In this document: positions 1 through 10,852 of the stretch, one piece after another
Position numbering within the stretch: the stretch's first letter is position 1
Layout: every line of letters begins with the position of its first letter
Source of the DNA: CAKZML01 sp963823435
GTDB taxonomy: Bacteria; Pseudomonadota; Gammaproteobacteria; Steroidobacterales; BM003
Direction of reading: 5' to 3'
Assembly (NCBI GenBank): GCA_963823435.1
Contig: CAWGLN010000001.1
Span: 1,116,001-1,180,000 of the forward strand
Length of the DNA stretch: 64,000 nucleotides
Notes under the pieces: model-generated
Databases searched by the model: none
What the model was told of the DNA's origin: nothing
What the model saw: only the letters and a program-made list of their open reading frames with translations
Program-made: the position numbers and the translations under genes

Positions 1-725
1 TGGGTCATGCTGGTGCGTATGAATGGCAGCATCAGGCAGCTGGCGTTGACCAGGTTTGCCGAGCGGCCCAGATTTACACGCAGTACTTCAGGCAAACGCA
101 GCACGGCCCAGTTGGCGACCACATAACCTGGCACGGCAATCCCCGGCTCGATGGCCTGCATTGACGAGATATAGATCATTTGTAGCGGCTGCTCGTGATA
201 AATGGCCTCGCCGGCCCACATATGCGTCATGGAGACAAAACCAACGATCTTGGTGTCGAGCACCATCCGGGACTCATTCAAGTCGCTGATAAATGACTGG
301 CGAACCCGGGCACGACGCTCCGCCCGGCTTTCACCCTCGATCTTGGGCAACGCGCGCCCGAATCGGTAGCCGCTCTCGGTCAGGCCGGAATTGCAGACGA
401 TGATGTCCGGACCCTTTTTACCCATTTGCTCCCTGACATAGCTGCGCGAGGACCACAGGTCGCTCATGCTGGTGACATCTGCCTGCAAGGCGAAGGCATT
501 GCCGCCCCGTTCACGGATAGCTGCCACCAGGTCAAAGCCGTCCCGGTAACTGCTGTGGAAATGCACGCCCACGACTTCCGCGCCGTTAGCGGAAGCGGCC
601 AGAGCCAGCGACTGGCCTATGCCCCCGTCTTTGCCAGAGCCGGTGATCAGAACCCGCTTGCCTTCAAAGGCGCTTCGAAAAGCGTCACCGAATTCGAAAT
701 TTGAATAATCCGCAGTGTATGCCAT
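1..725 (-). CDS. Short-chain dehydrogenase/reductase, partial (C-terminus outside window)
   Basis: An open frame runs from ATG at 725 down to the window edge, about 241 codons without a stop. The start is preceded by GGGAG at a normal distance. The N-terminus shows a Rossmann nucleotide-binding loop (ITGSGKDGGIGQ, residues about 26-37), as in NAD(P)-dependent SDR oxidoreductases, and a strand-4-like stretch (IIVCNSG). A segment ISSMQAIEPG followed by GYVVAN sits where the catalytic Ser and YxxxK are expected, but the Lys position reads Asn. The substrate cannot be told. It could be a reductase acting on an acyl or CoA-linked substrate, or a non-catalytic SDR relative. The fold assignment is fairly sure, the function is not. 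Confidence 0.75.
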   Translation of the reverse strand, partial: MAYTADYSNFEFGDAFRSAFEGKRVLITGSGKDGGIGQSLALAASANGAEVVGVHFHSSYRDGFDLVAAIRERGGNAFALQADVTSMSDLWSSRSYVREQMGKKGPDIIVCNSGLTESGYRFGRALPKIEGESRAERRARVRQSFISDLNESRMVLDTKIVGFVSMTHMWAGEAIYHEQPLQMIYISSMQAIEPGIAVPGYVVANWAVLRLPEVLRVNLGRSANLVNASCLMLPFIRTSMT

Positions 726-1190
726 CACATTCTCCCTCGCCGCTATGGCTTTCAATATAGCAGCCAAAATAACATTGTTTGCAGCAATTTTTGCCCGGGA
801 ACCTGGCTACCGTGAAACCGAGTAATCTGCAGGTGAAATTGAAAGACTGGCGCACATAAAAACCGACGCCAGGGATGCCCGTTATTGTTTGCCTCGCACC
901 AGCACGTAAGCGGTGTGTTTGACGGTTGGCTGGTATTCTTCCGGGGTGTACGTTTTCCGCGCCGGCATGCATACGCTTACGCACAGATTACGTCGGTAGG
1001 ATGCCATTTCTGCCCGCGGGCCGGGGCGACTTCCTGACGCCAGGTCCTGCGGCAATAGGGATGGCGAAATGTCTGATAATGGGTGTTGTAGTACCAGTCT
1101 CGTGAGGCTGATATTTCACCACCGGTACCGAGCTGCTATCTTGCAGTCGTGCGGGTCGTGCGTACCCCGACACCAATGCAAGGAGTTGAC
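726..1190. other. Intergenic region, no confident gene
   Basis: This gap lies between the divergent partial SDR and the cupin gene. A 41-codon minus-strand frame (882-1007, starting MASYRRN and ending VLVRGKQ) has no recognisable family or clear ribosome-binding site. Because neighbouring genes carry frame breaks, a degraded or mis-sequenced small gene cannot be excluded. The region presumably holds the promoters of both flanking genes, but I saw no strong -35/-10 pair. Confidence 0.4.
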
Positions 1191-1685
1191 ATGCAATTTG
1201 TGCAGAAAAAATTTATTTGTTGCCGTAATCGCGTTGGTCGGCTTTGTTGCCGGATGGGTGGTCTCACGTGCGGAGGACGAGCGCATCAGGATCGGTAGCG
1301 GCGCCGATCAAGCTGACCCGGGCTGACCTTGCCGGTGCCGTGTTTACCAGCTTTGCCTCGGTGAAGATCGTGCATGAGGAGGCAGGTCAGACCTGGGATA
1401 CCACGGATGCGGAGATATTTCTCAGCCCGGACAGGCAAGTTCGATGCCGGGGTCTACAAGTCCGGTCCGCTTGCGCTGGATATTGCCGAGCCATATGGAG
1501 TGCATGAATTCATGTTCTTTCTGGAGGGCGGGGTGATACTTACATCGCTTGATGGCAATAAGCTGGAAATTCAGGCAGGCGAGGCGGTGATGATCTCGGC
1601 CGACTGGCGGGGTCGCTGGGATTCGCCTGCGGGTTATCGAAAGATATACGTGATTTACTCAGCTGACGGACCGCTGGTCGAATAG
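1191..1685 (+). pseudogene. Membrane-anchored cupin-domain protein, frame broken
   Basis: ATG at 1191 follows AAGGAG at ideal spacing. The protein must be assembled from three frames. The first gives an N-terminal hydrophobic anchor or signal segment (LFVAVIALVGFVAGWVV). The second gives a linker containing LTRADLAGAVFTSF. The third, ending at TAG 1685, gives a small beta-barrel cupin core with HEFMFFLEGG, LTSLDGNKLEIQAGE and a terminal aromatic strand. This pattern resembles the DUF861/EutQ-like cupins. Breaks lie in an A6 run at 1206-1211, near 1300-1320 and near 1430. One-base indels at these points restore about 165 residues, so a sequencing cause is likelier than gene decay. The substrate is unknown. 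Confidence 0.6.
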
Positions 1686-1757
1686 CGCCCGGATTGAGCG
1701 GCTGGGCAGTGACCCACGACCGGGTAATTGATCAAGGCGGTTTATCGCCAGGGAAAT

Positions 1758-2630
1758 ATGATGCAGAAATTCAATAATGAAGTGGCTGTAATCACCGGTG
1801 CGGGATCGGGTATAGGCCAGGCACTGGCGGTGTCGCTGGCCCGGCAGGGTTGTCACCTGGCCCTGGCGGATGTGAACGCAAATGGACTGGAAACGACCCG
1901 GTCTTTGCTCAAGGAGCACGGCTGTGCAGGTGTCTCTGCACCAGGTTGATGTAGCCAGCGGGAGGCCCTGGAGCAACTGGCGGAGGCGGTCGTCGCCGCT
2001 CACGGCAGGGTAAGCCTGTTGTTCAACAACGCCGGGTGTGGCCTGTGCGGGCTCTGCCCAGGACACCAGTGAGGAAGATTTTCACTGGCTGATGAACATC
2101 AACTTCTGGGGTGTGGTGAACGGTTGCCAGGTGTTTCTTCCGTTGCTGCGGCAGCAGCCCCGGGCTCACATCATCAATTTGTCCAGCGTGTTTGGCCTGA
2201 TTGCCATGCCTACCCAGGCGGCCTATAACGCCAGCAAGTTTGCCGTGCGTGGCTACAGCGAGGCGCTGCAGCAGGAACTGCGCGGATCCAACGTGGGTGT
2301 GTCGGTGGTCTGCCCCGGGGGAGTGAGCACGGCCATTGCAGCCAACAGCCGGGTTGATGCCGGCCAGTGCACGAGGAGCTGGGAGGTACCGAAGGCCTGG
2401 TAAAGCGGTTTAATTCGCTGGCGCGTACGACCCCGGAACAGGCCGCCGACATTATACTGGACGGGGTACGCAAGCAAAGGAAACGTATCCTGGTCGGTGC
2501 CGATGCCCGTGCGATTCACTGGATTGTTCGCCTGTTCCCGCGATCCTATGATCGAGTGATCGCGCGCCTGATGCCGATGCCGGGGATAAATGCGCCGACG
2601 ATGAGACTCCGGGAGGCGCTGGACCCCTAG
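1758..2630 (+). pseudogene. Short-chain dehydrogenase (classical SDR), frame broken
   Basis: Tandem ATGs at 1758/1761 follow AGGGA. Three frames together give a complete classical SDR of about 290 residues. They show the cofactor loop TGAGSGIG, the NNAG strand, NLSSVFG with the catalytic Ser, the active site YNASK, and a PGG motif after it. The C-terminus ends at TAG 2630. Breaks fall near 1940, near 2030 and near 2370. The family is clear. It would reduce or oxidise a small alcohol or ketone with NAD(P)H, but the substrate is not deducible. The gene is convergent with the efflux operon, with the stops overlapping by a few bases. Confidence 0.7.
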
Positions 2631-4018
2631 GGTGTCCAGCCACCACCCAGGGCTTTGTATAGCTGGATAATGGCTGTCAGTTCCTGGCGACGGGTCTGGG
2701 ATGCCGCGAGTTCCGACTGGAACAGGGAGCGTTCGGTATCCAGTACTTCCAGGTAACTGGTTACCCCACCGTCATAACGGGCACGCGACAAGCGTGTGGC
2801 GCTGCGGGCTGCTTCAACCTGGCGTTGCCTGGCGGCGTTTTCGGCCCGGTAGGTGCGTACCGCCACCAGTGCGTCCTCGACCTCTCTCAAGGCCTGCTGG
2901 ATGGTCTTGACGTAGGTCTGCAGGGCCTGTTCGGTACGTGCCTTTTCTGCCTCTACCCGGTTCTTGTTGCGTCCGGCATTGAACACGGGCGCCAGCAAAT
3001 TGGCGCCGATATTCCAGAAGTCCGCATCACTGGCACTTAATTCCGAGAGCTCGCCGCTTTCAAAGCCCAGGCTGCCGGTAAGCTGTAGTGAGGGCCAGCG
3101 TGCTGCCTCGGCCACGCCGATCCGCGCTGTCTGGGCTACCAGTTGTTGCTCCGCAGCCCGTATATCGGGGCGTTGCTTGAGCAGCTCGGAGGGCAATCCC
3201 GGGGGAATGACCGGGGGCAGGGATTGTTGGCGACAGGGTTCCGCCACGCACGATCGGGCCGGGGTTGCGGCCCAAAAGCACGCTCAGGGCATATTCGGTC
3301 TGGGCCACGACTCTTTCGGATGCGGCTACCGAGGCGGCGGCTGACTCCAGCTCGATTTCCGCCTGGTTCACGTCAAGCAAGTGGCACCGTGCCCTTGTCG
3401 AAACGGGCGCGCATGATGTCCAGGCTGTGTGCCCGGGTGTCGTAGGTGCGCTGTGATATTTCCAGTTGTTGGTCCTGGTCTCTGAGCAACATGTAGGCAT
3501 CGGCCACGCCTGCTACCAGGCTGATGGACAGGGCCTGGTAGGCGTATTCCGTGGCCAGCAATTGCGCCCGGGCAGCCTCGTTGGATCGGCGCAGACGCCC
3601 GAACAGGTCGATCTCCCAACCTACACCGACACCCACCACGTAGTCGGAAGCAATGCTGTTATCGATGTTTCCGGGGAACACCTGGGCGCTGCCCTGGCCA
3701 CGCGCCGCGGAAACCTGGGCATTTACCGTCGGGAAATACTCCGAACGCGTAATACCGAGGATGGCCTGGGCCTCCACTATGCGAGAGGCCGCGATGGCCA
3801 GGTCCTTGTTCTCCTCCAGTGCGGTACTGTATCAGTTGCTGCAGCACAGGATCCTGGAACAGTTCCCACCAGGGCAGGTTGGCAATGGATTCGCCACCCT
3901 CGGCGGGCTGAACGAAGTTTTCCCCTGGCTCTATCTGCGGAGCCTGGTAATCCGGACCCACGGCGCAAGCACCCAGCATTGCCGGCAGCAGCAGGCAGGT
4001 CAAACGCTTTAGCATCAT
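2627..4018 (-). pseudogene. RND outer-membrane factor lipoprotein (OprM/NodT-like), frame broken
   Basis: This is the third gene of the efflux operon. The N-terminus starting at 4018 (MMLKRLTC) has a lipobox ending LGAC, followed by AVGPDYQAP, the usual beginning of OprM/NodT-type channels. Preserved blocks include LPWWELFQDPVLQQLI, GWEIDLFGRLRR, RPDIRAAEQQL and the C-terminal YDGGVTSYLEVLDTERSLF. Reconstructed length is about 463 residues, normal for the family. Frame breaks lie near 3820, 3385 and 3240. AGGAGG precedes the start. The product would form the trimeric outer-membrane exit duct for the pump encoded upstream. Confidence 0.8.
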
Positions 4019-7000
4019 GCCGCCTCCTGTGGTTTTGGCACAGTGCTTTCTGTGTGCCATACGGTGAATGATCACGAACAGCGCGGGGACCACCAATACG
4101 CCGATCATGGTGGCGACCAGCATGCCGCTGAACACGGTCATGCCCATGACCTTTCTCGCCTCGGCGCCTGCGCCACTGGCGATCAGCAGGGGAATCACAC
4201 CGAGAATGAAGGAAAAAGCGGTCATCAGGATAGGACGGAAGCGTGAGCGTGCGGCCTCCATGGCTGCCTCGACGGGGTTGCGCCCGTTTTCCACTTCCAG
4301 CTTGGCGAATTCCACGATCAGGATGGCGTTCTTGGCGGCCATGCCGATGAGCATCACCAGGCCGATCTGCGCGAACACATTGTTCTCGTAGCTTTCACCA
4401 ATGACCGGCATCAGGCGCGCGAGCCATAGCCCGCCGATGGCGCCGAACACCGCGATCGGCGTTCCCAGCAGCACGCTAAGCGGGATGGACCAGCTTTCAT
4501 ACTGGGCAGCGAGGATCAGGAACACGAACACCAGGGCCATCACGAACACCACCCCGCCTGAACCCTCGGCTGCCTTTTCCTGGTAGGACATATTGCTCCA
4601 GGTGTAACCCATGTCCGATGGGCAGTACCTCGGCCGCCACCTCTTCGAGTGCGGCCAGCGCCTGGGCTGAACTGTAACCCGGCGACGGTTGGCCGCTGAT
4701 CTCGGCTGAGCGGAACAGGTTGAACCGGTTGGTGAACTCCGGCCCTGTCGTGCGTCCCACCTCGGTCAGGGTGGACAGGGGCACCATCTCGCCGTCACGG
4801 TTACGCACGTAGAACATGCGTATGCCATCCGGAGGTGGCCCGGTATTCCGGTTCCGCCTGCACATACACCTTGTACAGACGTCCAAAGCGGTTGAAGTCG
4901 TTGACATAGGCGCCACCCAGGAAGGCGCCTATGGCAGTGTTTACATCATCGATAGCGACGCCCATTTTCAGGGCCCTGGCCTGGTCGACCGTAAGGGAAA
5001 TCTGCGGCACACCGGCACGGTAGGCGGAGAAGCCACCGGCGATTTCCGGCCGTTGCAAGGCCGCCTGCAGGAAGCGCTGGGTCTGTTCCTCCAGGTAGGC
5101 CGGACTGTTCCCGCCCCGATCCTGCAACACCATGGTGAAGCCCGAGCCGGTGCCCAGGCCTGGAATGGCCGGGGGACCAAAGGCGAACACGAGGGCCTCA
5201 GGTATCCTGGTCGCAAATTCGAGATTCAGACGACGAACCACATTTTTTGCGTGGTCTTTCATTTCGGGTCGCTGTTCCCAGTCCTTGAGCTGGATAAATA
5301 CTGCCCCGGAGTTGGATTGCTGGGTACTGGTCAACATGCCGTAGCCGCCTACTGCGGTCGCATTTTCCACCGCATCGATCTCGGCGATGATCTGCTCCAC
5401 CTTGCGCATGATCTCGTCGGTGCGTTGCAAGGATGCGCCGTCGGGCAATTGAATATTGGCCAGAATGTAACCCTGGTCTTCCTCCGGCACAAAGCCGCCG
5501 GGGACCAGCTTGAACAACAACAGCAACGCCGCCGTCAGGGCCGCCAGCAGGGCCCCTGCCCGGGCGGGCCTGTGCGTGAAGTAACCGGTGAGCACCATGA
5601 ATTTCTCGGTGGCGACCTCGAACTTCCGATTAAAAGCGGCAAAGAAACGCGTCAGAAGCCCGTCACTTTCGCTGGGTGGCCTGAGCAACATCGCAGCCAG
5701 GGCGGGACTCAGGGTCAGGGCGTTGATTGAAGAAATGGCGACCGAAATGGCGATGGTAATGGCGAATTGCTGATACAGCCTGCCGGTGATTCCACCCATG
5801 GCCGCCACCGGCACAAACACCGCGATCAGGGCCAGGGAGGTGGCCACGATGGGTCCGGACACCTCACGCATGGCAGCGACAGTGGCTTCTTTGGGGGACA
5901 TGCCGGCTTCCATTTTCTGGGTCACCGCCTCCACCACCACGATGGCGTCATCCACCACGATACCAATGGCCAGCACCAGTCCCAGCAGGGACAGGGTATT
6001 GATCGAGAATCCCAGCAGCGGGAACACGGCAAAAGTGCCGATCAGCGATACCGGTACGGTTAGCGCCGGGATCAGCGTCGAGCGAGCGCTTTGCAGAAAA
6101 ATATAGACGACCAGGATGACCAGGAACACAGCCTGGAACAATGTGATGATGATTTCCTGAATACCGGCAGTGATTGGCTTGGTGGTATCCAGTGACACGA
6201 CGTACTCCATGTCATCGGGAAAACGCGTGGACAAATCGTGTACAGCCGCCATGACTTTTCCGGCGACTTCAATGCCGTTCGCATCGGGTAACTGGTACAC
6301 GGCCAGTACCGCCGTGGGTGAACCGTCCAGCCGGGCGGTGATGTTGTAGTTGCGGGTACCCAGCTCGATCCGGGCAATATCCTTGAGAAACACCTGGGAC
6401 CCGTCGGGGTTGGAGCGTATTACCACCTCGCCGAATTGCTGGGCGGTCGCCAGACGGTCCTGTGTTCGCACGGTGTAAGTGAAATCGGTACCCGGCGGTG
6501 CAGGGGGCCCACCGATCTGGCCTGCCGGCACCAGCACGTTTTGGGTGCGCACGGCGTTGGTGATATCCGCTACGGTCAGCCCCAGCTTGGCCAGTTGGTC
6601 GGGCCTGACCCAGATACGCATGGCGTATTCGGAGCCTGAACCGCCAAGGATCTCGGCTTGTCCGACGCCGCGTATACGGGCGATTTCATCCAGTATGTTC
6701 AGGATGCCGTAGTTGATCAGGAATTCTTCGTTGTAGCTGTTATTGGGCGAAATCAGGGAAACAAGTATCAAGGGAAAGGCCAGTTGCTTCTTGACCGTCA
6801 CGCCCAGGCGCTTGACCTCTTCAGGCAGGCTGGCCTCGGCCTCGGATACCCGGTTCTGGGCCAACACATTGGCCATATCCAGCTCCGTGCCTACCTCGAA
6901 AGACACCTGCAAAGACATATTGCCGCTACTGGAGTTGGTGGACTTCATGTAGATCATGTTCTCGACGCCGTTGACCTTTTGCTCCAAAGGCGTGGCGACG

Positions 7001-7179
7001 GACTGCTCTACATTGATGGCGTTGGCGCCGGTGTAGGTGGCCGACACCGATACCATGGGCGGTGTGATCTCCGGATACTGGGCTATCGGAAGGCCTTTCA
7101 TGGCCACGACTCCCAGTATGATGATGACGATGGCAATCACCATGGCCACGATGGGCCGACGAACGAAGAACTCTGCCAT
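4015..7179 (-). CDS. RND multidrug efflux pump, inner-membrane subunit (AcrB/MexB-like, HAE1), frame broken
   Basis: The ATG at 7179 lies three bases after the adaptor stop. The first 790 residues are uninterrupted and typical of AcrB/MexB: MAEFFVRRPIVAMVIA, IAQYPEITPP, the TM4 proton-relay segment GIVVDDAIVVVEAV, and porter-domain blocks. The last quarter continues in two other frames (breaks near 4840 and 4605) with FLILAAQYESWSIPL and the TM10-12 region containing GMAAKNAILIVEFA. A third break near 4035 removes the natural stop, so the raw frame runs straight into the outer-membrane gene. With one base corrected it ends PKPQEAA with TGA overlapping the next ATG (ATGA). Reconstructed size is about 1054 residues, the usual length. 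The role is proton-driven export of amphiphilic compounds. Confidence 0.85.
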
Positions 7180-7182
7180 GGC

Positions 7183-8365
7183 CTAGTCCTCTCGCGCGCT
7201 GTTGTAGATCTCCGGACTTTCCCCGGTTGTTGGAACAACCGTCATGCCGTTGCGCAGACGCTGTAAGCCTTCCACCGCTACCCGCTCACCGGCCTGTATT
7301 CCATTTTCGATCACACGGAATTTGCCACTGACGGGGCCGGGTTCCACGCGGCGTAGCTCGACCGTGTTATCCGTCTTGATGACAGCCACTTCAAATAGTC
7401 CCTGCGATTCCTTGATGGCCCGGTTGGGAACCACGGCTACCTGTCGGAGCGTGTCCTCCACACCGCGAATCCGTGCGAACTGTCCGGCCAGCACCACGCC
7501 ACCGGGGTTAGGGAAGCTGGCCTCCAGGGTCAGGGTTCCGGTATTCGGGTCTATGGCCGCATTCGAGGTAATGACCCGGCCTTTTTGTTTATGCCGGGAG
7601 CCGTCTGCAAGGATCAGGACCATGGCGTCCTTTGTATCATCTTGTTTGCGAGCCTCCTCGAAGCCACCAAGGCGGCGCCGAAATCTCAGGTATTCTCGTC
7701 TCGTTGATGGCAAAGCGGACCTTGATGGGATCGATTTGTGACACTTTGTTCAGCACCACGGGATTGGGACTTTTGCCCACGTATTCACCGACCTTGGCCG
7801 CCGAGATGCCGATAACCCCGTCTATGGGCGCGTTGATGCGGCAGTAGCTCAACTCAATCCTGGCTTGCTGCAGCCTGGCCTCTGCCGCCTGCAGACTCCC
7901 CTTGGCGGCTTCGAACTGGGCCTGGGCGGCGTCCAGGTCTTGTTGACTGACCGCGTTCATCTCGGGCCAGGGGCGCAATACGGTTCAGATCGCTCTCGGC
8001 TCTTGACCAGTCCGGTTTGCGCCTCGGCGACCCGGCCCTGGGCCTCCACCACCTGGGACTGGTAGATGCTCGGGTCAATGGCATACAGGGGCTGACCCTT
8101 TGTGACACGGGTGCCTTCTGCGAAATACATGCCCTCCAGCACCCCGTCGACCCGGGTGCGTATGGGTATCTCTACCGAGCCCATGGTTTGACCAACCACT
8201 TCCAGGTAGATCGGGACGTCTGCCAGCTGCACGGTTGCGACCGGAATCTCCAGTGGCGGGAGGCTGGGAGCGGTCTCTTTCCCGCAGGCAACCAGTGCCA
8301 GGAAGGAAAGCAAGGCCAAGGTCGCCAGAGCCCGGGGCCGTTGGGTTTCGATTGCAGGTCTTCAT
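7183..8365 (-). pseudogene. RND periplasmic adaptor lipoprotein (MexA/AcrA-like), frame broken
   Basis: This is the first gene of the efflux operon. ATG at 8365 (MKTCNRNPTA) leads, after a one-base break in CCCCGGG near 8335, into a lipoprotein signal ending LVACGKE. Then come VPIYLEVVGQTMGSVEIPIRTRVDG (barrel and lipoyl half; typical of MexA relatives), an alpha-hairpin with LDAAQAQFEAAKG, the second lipoyl half with NAPIDGVIG, and the beta-barrel and membrane-proximal domains containing TGTLTLEASFPNP and VVPNRAIKESQG. Further breaks lie near 8005, 7975 and 7690. The C-terminal 170 residues are intact to TAG at 7183. It links the inner-membrane pump to the outer-membrane duct. No regulator gene is adjacent. 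Confidence 0.8.
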
Positions 8366-8643
8366 GTTATCTCCGCGGTCCCCGTTGCCGGGGTTTTGTC
8401 TGGCTATTGGACCAAAGGCCACGCGGGTCGAGTACCAATACCCAGCGCCCGTAACAGTCTCAGGCTGCGAACATTAATACAGAAACCACAGAACCCCAAA
8501 TGGACGGGCATTGGCTTGCACGCATGGCATGGGTCGCCGGGCGCGCCTGTTGCATGAAGAACAGGGGCGGTATTCGTCAGGAGTCAGACGAAACCGGGGC
8601 AGGGATTGCCTGCCCCGGCATGATCAGTTGTTTGCTGGTCTGA

Positions 8644-8913
8644 TTACTTGTTCGCTTCGGCAGCGATGTAGTCGGCCAGAAGAGCCACTTCTTCGGCAGT
8701 CAGACCGGCGGTGGCCTTGTGCTTGGGAACTTCCACCCTTGCCGCAATCAATTCATTCATTTCGGCGGCGTCCACACCTTCAAAATCGGATGCAAACTCG
8801 TGGCATTCCAAGCACTCTCTTTCTTCAACGATTTCGACGGCGGTGGCAGCCAGGGCGGAGCCACTGATCGCGATCAAGCCGAAAGCGGAAATCGTGAGCA
8901 TTATTTTTTTCAT
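8644..8913 (-). CDS. Small periplasmic monoheme c-type cytochrome
   Basis: The 89-residue product has a signal peptide (MKKIMLTISAFGLIAISGSALA) and one heme site, CLECH at residues 34-38. The rest is short and helix-forming, ending YIAAEANK. The ATG at 8913 was chosen because the signal peptide begins there; an upstream in-frame codon would add an implausible tail. The body resembles cytochrome c5/c553-type minimal electron carriers. The neighbour at 9194-9457 is a close paralogue, sharing the DFEGVDAAEM block and the ending, so the pair arose by tandem duplication. A role as a soluble periplasmic electron shuttle is inferred. The partners are unknown, though the multiheme locus lies 4-5 kb away. 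Confidence 0.8.
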   Translation of the reverse strand: MKKIMLTISAFGLIAISGSALAATAVEIVEERECLECHEFASDFEGVDAAEMNELIAARVEVPKHKATAGLTAEEVALLADYIAAEANK

Positions 8914-9193
8914 TATCTTGATACCTGTCGTTGGAAAGCTATACCGATTCCAAATGCTACTCCAGGCACCGGCCTTTGTCATCGGTGGTGACTACTTAGA
9001 AATGGTGGAAAACACCAAGCCATCCCCTCCGGCCTACAGGCTCAGGAGGAGGGCAAAAAGACCGGGCTACCACCTTGCACAGCGCCAGTAAACTACTGGC
9101 CCGGATTTGCGCGAAAATGCAATGCGCCCTGCCGAACAGGCTGGCTGTCCGGCAGGGGCGAGTATGCAGCCCATGAATCGGGCGACTGTCTGC

Positions 9194-9457
9194 TTACTTG
9201 TTGGCTTCGGCCGCTATGTATCCGGCAATAGCCTTGACGTCTTCTGCGGACATACCCGCGGTTGCCTTGTGCTTGGCATTGTCCAGCTGGGCGGTGAGCA
9301 GCTCTTCCATTTCAGCGGCGTCAACGCCTTCGAAATCAGCAGCATACTCATGGCAGTCCAGGCATCCTTCAGACAATGCGGCCACGTCACCTGCAAGCGC
9401 TGTGCCCCCCAGGGAGACCAGGGCGAACGCAGAGATAGTCAACAATGTCCTTTTCAT
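9194..9457 (-). CDS. Small periplasmic monoheme c-type cytochrome, paralogue
   Basis: This 87-residue secreted protein has the signal peptide MKRTLLTISAFALVSLGGTALA and one heme site, CLDCH at residues 32-36. ATG at 9457 is preceded by GAAGGTGA at good spacing; a GTG fifteen bases upstream is a weaker alternative. It matches the adjacent cytochrome through HEYAADFEGVDAAEMEEL, the KHKATAG block and the YIAAEANK end. The two genes are separated by about 280 bases, so they may be transcribed separately or together. Substitutions in the mature part suggest the copies have diverged, perhaps in redox potential or partner. Confidence 0.8.
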   Translation of the reverse strand: MKRTLLTISAFALVSLGGTALAGDVAALSEGCLDCHEYAADFEGVDAAEMEELLTAQLDNAKHKATAGMSAEDVKAIAGYIAAEANK

Positions 9458-9682
9458 GATGTTCACCTTCACATTTATTGAAAGATAGTCCTGAGCAAAG
9501 CCTACCCCAGCAAAAACCAGTTGTCATCGGTGGACATTACCTACCGCTGCCAATCCTTACTGAAATTTACCACTTGACGCTGGGCTGGCAGGCAGGATGA
9601 TGGGCGACTTTAGCTTAAATTTTTGACCCGGTCCAGAAGGAGCAGCCATTGGGAATCCGACGCGAGTATCCGCAGATCGAAC

Positions 9683-10852
9683 ATGATTATTGCCAGTGTC
9701 CCGGATATGCTGCAGGCACTGCAGCCGATCGAGCCCGTTTATTGTGTATATCCGCAAATCCTGAGCCGGGTCACGCGCGAATTCCTGCAGGGATTCCCCG
9801 GCACCGTGATGTATGCGGTCAAGGCCAATCCTGCCCCGATGGTCCTGCGAGGCCTGATCGCAGGCGGGTTGCAGGAATTTGATACCGCCTCGGTGCCGGA
9901 GATGGAACTGGTGCATGAGGTCATGCCGGGCGCCATATGTCATTTCATGGCTCCGGTGAAATTGCCGGGTGCGGCCGCCAGGGCCTATAGCCATCATTCC
10001 GTGCGCAGTTTCGTTGTCGATCATGAAAGCGAGCTGGAGAGGCTGCTGCTTGAATTGCCCGGTCGTGATGTGGATATCTTTGTGCGGCTGGCCGCCCACG
10101 ACTCGGATGCCGTCTATGATCTTTCTACCAAGTTTGGCGCCTATCCTGACCATGTCGTTGCTCTCCTGCAGCAAGTACAGGCGTCCGGCGCCCGGGCCGC
10201 CTTGTCCTTTAACGTAGGCTCCCTGGTGCTGCGACCCGCCGCCTATATGCGTGCGCTCGAGCAATGTCGCCAGGTACTCAAGCGTTCAGACGTACCGGTG
10301 CGAAAGCTGGATGTGGGGGGCGGGTTCCCTGCCTGGTATCCGGATGTCGAGGCCAGACCGGTGCAGGAGTTCTTTAGTGCAATTGGTCAGTTTGCAGGCG
10401 AGATCGCCGAGACCGGCCCCCTGGAGCTATTTGCCGAACCCGGACGAGCGCTGGTGGCCGAGGGTATGTCGGTAGTGACCCGGGTGTTGTTGCGCAAGGA
10501 TGATCGGCTGTATATGAACGATGGCGTTTGGGGAAGTTTCATCGAGCCGGTTATCTCCAAGGGCCTGGTTAGATATCCGACCCGGGTTTACCGGGAGGGG
10601 AGAGTGCTCGAGGCCCAAACCCGTGAATTCACCCTGTTCGGGCCAACTTGCGATTCCCTGGATGTACTGCCGCGCCCTTTCTCTCTACCCGCCAATATCC
10701 AGCGTGGCGACTGGATCGAATTTGGCAATATGGGGGCATACAGCCTGACCAATCGTACCGGATTCAATGGGTTTTACCCGAATACGTTTGCCCGACTGGA
10801 GGGCGCTGATGCGCTGCCTCCGGCGGGTCCAGGCCTGGAGGCGGAACAATGA
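9683..10852 (+). CDS. Group IV PLP-dependent decarboxylase (ornithine/diaminopimelate decarboxylase-like)
   Basis: The product is about 389 residues. The alanine-racemase-fold barrel carries the PLP lysine in YAVKANP (near residue 50), the glycine-rich phosphate loop DVGGGFP, and FAEPGRAL. The C-terminal beta domain carries the active-site cysteine in GPTCDSLDV. These are hallmarks of eukaryotic-type ornithine, lysine or diaminopimelate decarboxylases. I chose ATG 9683. An in-frame TTG at 9623 would add 20 unconvincing residues, while AGAAGGAG at 9636 sits best before a TTG at 9649 that is in another frame, so the N-terminus is uncertain. The stop overlaps the next ATG (ATGA). Ornithine or a related diamine precursor is the likely substrate. 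The residue deciding Orn versus DAP was not resolved. Confidence 0.8.
   Translation: MIIASVPDMLQALQPIEPVYCVYPQILSRVTREFLQGFPGTVMYAVKANPAPMVLRGLIAGGLQEFDTASVPEMELVHEVMPGAICHFMAPVKLPGAAARAYSHHSVRSFVVDHESELERLLLELPGRDVDIFVRLAAHDSDAVYDLSTKFGAYPDHVVALLQQVQASGARAALSFNVGSLVLRPAAYMRALEQCRQVLKRSDVPVRKLDVGGGFPAWYPDVEARPVQEFFSAIGQFAGEIAETGPLELFAEPGRALVAEGMSVVTRVLLRKDDRLYMNDGVWGSFIEPVISKGLVRYPTRVYREGRVLEAQTREFTLFGPTCDSLDVLPRPFSLPANIQRGDWIEFGNMGAYSLTNRTGFNGFYPNTFARLEGADALPPAGPGLEAEQ

Noticed and set aside
9649..9882. TTG at 9649 as start of the decarboxylase, given the good AGAAGGAG upstream
   Set aside because: It is out of frame with the enzyme; it would need a further base change, so ATG 9683 was kept with a caution.
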